NCBI GenBank assembly: GCA_945906935.1
Contig: CAMDSO010000032.1
Coordinates: forward strand, 1 to 36,379
Length of the DNA: 36,379 nucleotides
Reading direction: 5' to 3'
Origin: Bordetella parapertussis
GTDB lineage: Bacteria; Pseudomonadota; Gammaproteobacteria; Burkholderiales; SG8-41
In this document: positions 32,828 to 36,379 of the stretch, one piece after another
Position numbering within the stretch: position 1 is the first letter of the stretch
How the letters are laid out: each line of letters begins with the position of its first letter
Notes under the pieces: generated by a model
Databases searched by the model: none
The model's input: only the letters and a program-made list of their open reading frames with translations
Told to the model about the DNA's origin: nothing
Translations under genes and position numbers: made by a program

Positions 32828-33577
32828 ATGAAAGTCCTTGTAGGTGTCAAACGTGTAGTCGATCCATACGTCAAGGTGCGCGTCAAGGCTGACGGCAGCG
32901 GCGTTGAACTGGCCAACATCAAGATGGCCATTAACCCCTTCTGCGAAATCGCGGTCGAGCAGGCCGTACGCATGAAGGAAGCCGGCATCGTCACCGAGAT
33001 CGTCGTCGTCTCCGTTGGTTTGCTGCAGTGCCAGGAAACCATCCGCACGGCGATGGCGATGGGTGCCGATCGCGGCATCCTGGTGGAAACCGATGTCGAT
33101 GTGCAGCCGCTGGCGGTGGCCAAAGTCATGCAGGCGATTATTGCGAAAGAAAACCCGCAACTCGTCATCATGGGCAAACAGGCGGTCGATAACGATTGCA
33201 ACCAGACCGGTCAGATGATTGCGGCCCTGATGGGCTGGCCGCAGGCTGCGTTTTGTTCGAAGATCGAGCCGGCCGGCGATCACGCCGAAGTTACCCGTGA
33301 AATGGACGGTGGCCTCGAGAAGCTGACGATCAAGCTGCCGGCGGTAGTGACCGCCGATCTACGCTTGAACGAGCCGCGCTATGTCACGTTGCCGAACATC
33401 ATGAAGGCAAAGAAAAAGCCGCTCGAAGTGATCAAGCCCGATGCCCTGGGTGTTGATGTCGCGCCGCGTTTGACCACCCTCAAAGTTGTCGAGCCCGCCA
33501 AGCGTGGCTCCGGAGCCAAGCTTGCGGACGTGGCCGAACTTGTGAACAAACTCAAGAACGAAGCAAAGGTGATCTAA
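32828..33577 (+). CDS. etfB: Electron transfer flavoprotein subunit beta
   Basis: The ATG at 32828 follows GAGAGGAAG and gives the standard N-terminus [20 protein letters not shown] (249 residues); the upstream in-frame start at 32777 has no such support. Signatures are [16 protein letters not shown] and the AMP-binding [27 protein letters not shown] accepts electrons from acyl-CoA dehydrogenases and passes them to ETF:ubiquinone oxidoreductase. The stop codon is directly followed by the etfA ATG, and an acyl-CoA dehydrogenase gene is next in line. Confidence 0.96.
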   Translation: MKVLVGVKRVVDPYVKVRVKADGSGVELANIKMAINPFCEIAVEQAVRMKEAGIVTEIVVVSVGLLQCQETIRTAMAMGADRGILVETDVDVQPLAVAKVMQAIIAKENPQLVIMGKQAVDNDCNQTGQMIAALMGWPQAAFCSKIEPAGDHAEVTREMDGGLEKLTIKLPAVVTADLRLNEPRYVTLPNIMKAKKKPLEVIKPDALGVDVAPRLTTLKVVEPAKRGSGAKLADVAELVNKLKNEAKVI

Positions 33578-34504
33578 ATGGCTATTCTCGTCATCGCAGA
33601 ACACGACAACAAACAACTCAAGACCGGCACCACCAACACGATCGCCGCGGCGACCAAACTGGGCGCCGATGTTAGCGTGCTGGTTGCCGGCCATGAATGC
33701 GCAGATGTCGCGGCGGCTGTCGCCAAGGTGCCTGGTGTGACCAAAGTGCTGGTGGCCGATGCGGCGCACTACGTGATGCCGCTTGCTGAGAACATGGCGG
33801 CGCTGGTGGTTTCGATCGCCGGTCAGTTCACCCACGTGCTGGCGCCGGCGACCGGGTTCGGCAAAAACTTCATGCCGCGCGTCGCCGCGTTGCTTGATGT
33901 TGCGCAGATTTCCGACATTAGCGGGATTGAATCGGCCGACACCTTTGTGCGTCCGATCTACGCCGGCAACGTGCTGGCGACGGTGCAGTCGAAAGACAAG
34001 ATCAAGGTCATCACTGTGCGTATCACGGCGTTCGATCCGGCCGCGGGTGAGGGTTCTGCGGCGACGGAAAACGTCGCGGTAGTTGCCGACAGCGGGCTGA
34101 CACAGTTCAAGGGCCAGGAAGTGACCAAGTCGGCGCGTCCTGAACTCACCGCCGCACGCGTCATCGTTTCGGGCGGTCGTGGCATGGGTAACGGCGAAAA
34201 CTTCAAGATCCTCGAAGCGCTTGCCGACAAGCTCGGTGCGGCGGTCGGCGCCTCGCGCGCGGCGGTCGATTCGGGTTTCGTCACCAACGATTATCAAGTC
34301 GGTCAGACCGGCAAGATCGTTGCGCCGGAACTGTATATCGCCGTCGGGATTTCCGGTGCCATTCAGCATCTGGCCGGGATGAAAGACAGCAAGGTGATCG
34401 TCGCTATTAACAAGGACGCTGAAGCGCCGATTTTCTCAGTGGCCAACTACTGGCTGGTGGAAGATCTGTTCAAGGCGGTGCCGGAGATGACTGCCGCACT
34501 CTAA
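33578..34504 (+). CDS. etfA: Electron transfer flavoprotein subunit alpha
   Basis: A 308-residue alpha subunit of normal length. The C-terminal FAD-binding domain shows [47 protein letters not shown]-type sequence, [28 protein letters not shown], and it ends with the usual LFKAVPEM. It partners EtfB, whose stop codon immediately precedes this start, giving strict cotranscription. A rho-independent terminator 20 bases after the stop separates it from the acyl-CoA dehydrogenase gene. Confidence 0.96.
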   Translation: MAILVIAEHDNKQLKTGTTNTIAAATKLGADVSVLVAGHECADVAAAVAKVPGVTKVLVADAAHYVMPLAENMAALVVSIAGQFTHVLAPATGFGKNFMPRVAALLDVAQISDISGIESADTFVRPIYAGNVLATVQSKDKIKVITVRITAFDPAAGEGSAATENVAVVADSGLTQFKGQEVTKSARPELTAARVIVSGGRGMGNGENFKILEALADKLGAAVGASRAAVDSGFVTNDYQVGQTGKIVAPELYIAVGISGAIQHLAGMKDSKVIVAINKDAEAPIFSVANYWLVEDLFKAVPEMTAAL

Positions 34505-34523
34505 TGCGATTGCATTGAAGCAG

Positions 34524-34558
34524 AAAAGGGCAAAGCCGCGTGCTTTGCCCTTTTTTTT
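34524..34558 (+). terminator. Rho-independent terminator of etfBA
   Basis: AAAAGGGCAAAGC (34524-34536) pairs perfectly with GCTTTGCCCTTTT (34542-34554) around CGCGT, with the T run continuing to 34558. This is a strong classical terminator. Confidence 0.9.
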
Positions 34559-34566
34559 GCTATCCT
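34558..34566 (+). promoter_or_regulatory. Extended -10 promoter candidate of the acyl-CoA dehydrogenase gene
   Basis: TGCTATCCT begins at the last T of the terminator's T run, about 50 bases before the next ATG. The pattern matches the extended -10 boxes seen before other genes here. Confidence 0.4.
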
Positions 34567-34614
34567 GAGAGTGCGCCTACGCGCCCTATTCATCCTCTAT
34601 ATCAGGAAGCCGCC

Positions 34615-36379
34615 ATGTCTCAATATTCCGCACCGCTGAAGGACATGCAGTTCGTCATCGAAGAACTGGTCGGGCTGGCTGAGATCACGGCGATGCCGGC
34701 CTGTGCCGAGGTCACGCCGGATCTGGTCGTAGCGGTGTTGGCCGAGGCGGGCAAGTTTGCCGCTGAAGTACTCGATCCGCTAAACCGCATTGGCGATCAA
34801 GAGGGTGCGCAATTATCCAACGGCATAGTCACGCCGCCGGCCGGCTTTGCCGAAGCCTACAAACAATTCAGCGCAGCCGGTTGGAACGGTCTTTCGGGAC
34901 CGGTCGATTTCGGTGGCCAGGGCCTGCCACATATCGTGGCGATGGCGGTGCAGGAAATGTGGAATAGCGCCAACATGGCGTTTTGTCTGTGCCCGATGCT
35001 GACCTCGGGGGTGGTCGAAGCGCTGAAGCTGCGCGGCTCCGACGCGCAGAAAAAGCAGTTCATGGAAAAACTCGTCAGCGGCGAGTGGAGTGGTACCATG
35101 AATCTGACCGAACCGCAGGCGGGCTCGGACCTCTCCGCGGTGCGCACCCAGGCGCGGCGCACCGGCGATCATTACCTGATCCGTGGCACCAAGATCTACA
35201 TCACCTGGGGCGAGCACGACATGGCGCAGAACATCGTGCATTTGGTGTTGGCGCGCACCCCCGATGCGCCGGAGGGCGTCAAAGGTATTTCGCTCTTCAT
35301 CGTGCCCAAGTTCATGCCGAATGCCGATGGCACACCCGGCACGCGCAATGATGTGAAATGCCTGTCGATCGAACACAAGATGGGTATCCATGCCAGCCCG
35401 ACCTGTGTGATGGCTTATGGCGAACAGGATGGTGCCATCGGCTATCTGGTCGGTGAGGAAAATCGCGGTCTCGAAACCATGTTCATCATGATGAATCATG
35501 CGCGCCTGGGTGTCGGGCTTGAAGGCGTGGCAATTGCCGAGCGCGCCTGGCAGCATGCGCTCGAGTATGCGAAGACGCGCGTGCAGGGCCGCGCCATCGG
35601 ACAGAAGACTGGCGAGCGCGTCACCATCATCCAGCATCCGGATGTGCGACGCATGCTGCTGACGATGAAGGCGCAGATCGAAGCGATGCGCGCGCTGGCG
35701 TATACCGCCTCGGCCGCACTCGACAAGGCGCGGCATCATCCCGATGACGGCGAACGCGCGCGCCAGCAGGCGCGGGTCGATTTGTTGATTCCGATTGTGA
35801 AGGGCTGGTGTACCGAGCAGGCGATTGAAATCGCCTCGACCGGCGTGCAGATACATGGCGGCATGGGTTTCATCGAGGCGACGGGCGCCGCGCAATATCT
35901 GCGCGATGCGCGCATCACGGCAATCTACGAAGGCACTACGGGTATACAGGCCGCCGATCTGGTGGGCCGCAAAATTGGTTTTGAAAAAGGTGCGACCGCG
36001 GCGGTCATCATCGCAGAGATGCGCGGCGACATGGCGCGGCTGGCGCCTCACGCGCAGGCGGAGGTTGCCGCCCTCCATGCAGCGCTGACGCGCGCGGTCG
36101 ACGCCCTGGACGCAGCGACGCAATGGGTGGTGACTACTTTTCCTGCTGATGCGAATGCGGTCGCCGCAGTGTCGGTGCCCTATCTTAAATTGTGGGGGAT
36201 CGTCGCTGGCGGCTGGTTGATGGGCCGCGCGGCTGAAATCGCCGCAGCGCGCTTTGCCGAGTCCAAAGGCGATATGCGGTTTTACAAAACAAAGATCGCC
36301 ACGGCGCGCTTTTATATCGAACACATTCTGCCGCAGGCGTCCGCGCTGGCCGAGGAAATCTGTGGTGGTGCGGCCAGCG
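34615..36379 (+). CDS. Acyl-CoA dehydrogenase (about 600-residue type), 3' end cut by window
   Basis: The frame runs from ATG 34615, with AGGAAG upstream, to the right edge without a stop (588 residues). It is the longer bacterial acyl-CoA dehydrogenase type, like the DmdC/FadE-related group with an extra C-terminal domain. Motifs are SGPVDFGGQGLP, MNLTEPQAGSDLSAVRTQA, TKIYITWGEHD and QIHGGMGFIEATGAAQYLRD. The likely catalytic base is Glu439 in IYEGTTGIQA. Family members are about 595-600 residues, so only a few codons are missing. Electrons would go to the EtfAB pair encoded just upstream. The acyl chain used is unknown. Confidence 0.95.
   Translation, partial: MSQYSAPLKDMQFVIEELVGLAEITAMPACAEVTPDLVVAVLAEAGKFAAEVLDPLNRIGDQEGAQLSNGIVTPPAGFAEAYKQFSAAGWNGLSGPVDFGGQGLPHIVAMAVQEMWNSANMAFCLCPMLTSGVVEALKLRGSDAQKKQFMEKLVSGEWSGTMNLTEPQAGSDLSAVRTQARRTGDHYLIRGTKIYITWGEHDMAQNIVHLVLARTPDAPEGVKGISLFIVPKFMPNADGTPGTRNDVKCLSIEHKMGIHASPTCVMAYGEQDGAIGYLVGEENRGLETMFIMMNHARLGVGLEGVAIAERAWQHALEYAKTRVQGRAIGQKTGERVTIIQHPDVRRMLLTMKAQIEAMRALAYTASAALDKARHHPDDGERARQQARVDLLIPIVKGWCTEQAIEIASTGVQIHGGMGFIEATGAAQYLRDARITAIYEGTTGIQAADLVGRKIGFEKGATAAVIIAEMRGDMARLAPHAQAEVAALHAALTRAVDALDAATQWVVTTFPADANAVAAVSVPYLKLWGIVAGGWLMGRAAEIAAARFAESKGDMRFYKTKIATARFYIEHILPQASALAEEICGGAAS

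Noticed and set aside
33359-34369. 336-codon minus-strand open frame
   Set aside because: It is antisense to etfA and etfB and has the His/Arg-rich composition of a shadow frame.
34813-36324. Long 503-codon open frame on the minus strand
   Set aside because: It is antisense to a clear acyl-CoA dehydrogenase and its translation is rich in His and Arg, as expected of a shadow frame in GC-rich DNA.

Overview
The window looks like chromosome of a GC-rich betaproteobacterium. I infer this from the tsaB-rimI-uracil-DNA glycosylase cluster, the lplT/alr/radA neighbourhood, the etfB-etfA-acyl-CoA dehydrogenase block and three stand-alone Bug-type (tripartite tricarboxylate transporter) substrate-binding proteins. 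I cannot name a family or genus. I see no tRNA, rRNA, CRISPR array, insertion sequence or prophage gene.

Layout. (1) 1-2039, minus strand: a partner-switching module of STAS antagonist, HATPase anti-sigma-type kinase and a two-domain cyclic-nucleotide-like/PP2C phosphatase that runs off the left edge. (2) 2445-9458, plus strand: a catabolic run with an HMG-CoA-lyase-like enzyme, class III CoA-transferase, Bug receptor, SDR oxidoreductase, Ldh-family dehydrogenase, a cysteine-rich exported protein of unknown function and a dicarboxylate-lactonase-like amidohydrolase. It is preceded by a good sigma70-like promoter and faces a convergent MFS transporter. (3) 10819-15191: a GFA-family protein, a methyltransferase with a signal peptide, and a minus-strand run of Bug receptor, SMP-30-like lactonase and Tat-exported aldo/keto reductase. 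(4) 15412-19112: dinB, then a minus-strand run of tartrate/D-malate dehydrogenase, small lipoprotein and a third Bug receptor. (5) 19235-21185: tsaB, rimI and uracil-DNA glycosylase with 4-base overlaps. (6) 21218-26797: LemA, two TPM-domain proteins, a CbbQ/NorQ-type AAA+ ATPase and a NorD/CbbO-type vWA protein. (7) 26865-32714: lplT (minus), a LysR regulator, alr, a duplicated DUF4118 membrane protein and radA. (8) 32828-end: etfB, etfA and an acyl-CoA dehydrogenase cut by the right edge.

Regions 2, 3, 4 and 8 describe an organism that imports organic acids through Bug receptors (the permease subunits must lie elsewhere), activates some as CoA esters and oxidises acyl-CoAs with electrons passed to ETF. 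The items most worth a second look are the LemA/TPM/MoxR/vWA block with no obvious client enzyme, catalytic or ligand-residue substitutions in the aldo/keto reductase, the CoA-transferase and the cyclic-nucleotide domain, the apparently exported methyltransferase, a perfect palindrome between dinB and the divergent Bug operon, heptanucleotide arrays before the LysR gene, and the twin DUF4118 protein without a kinase.
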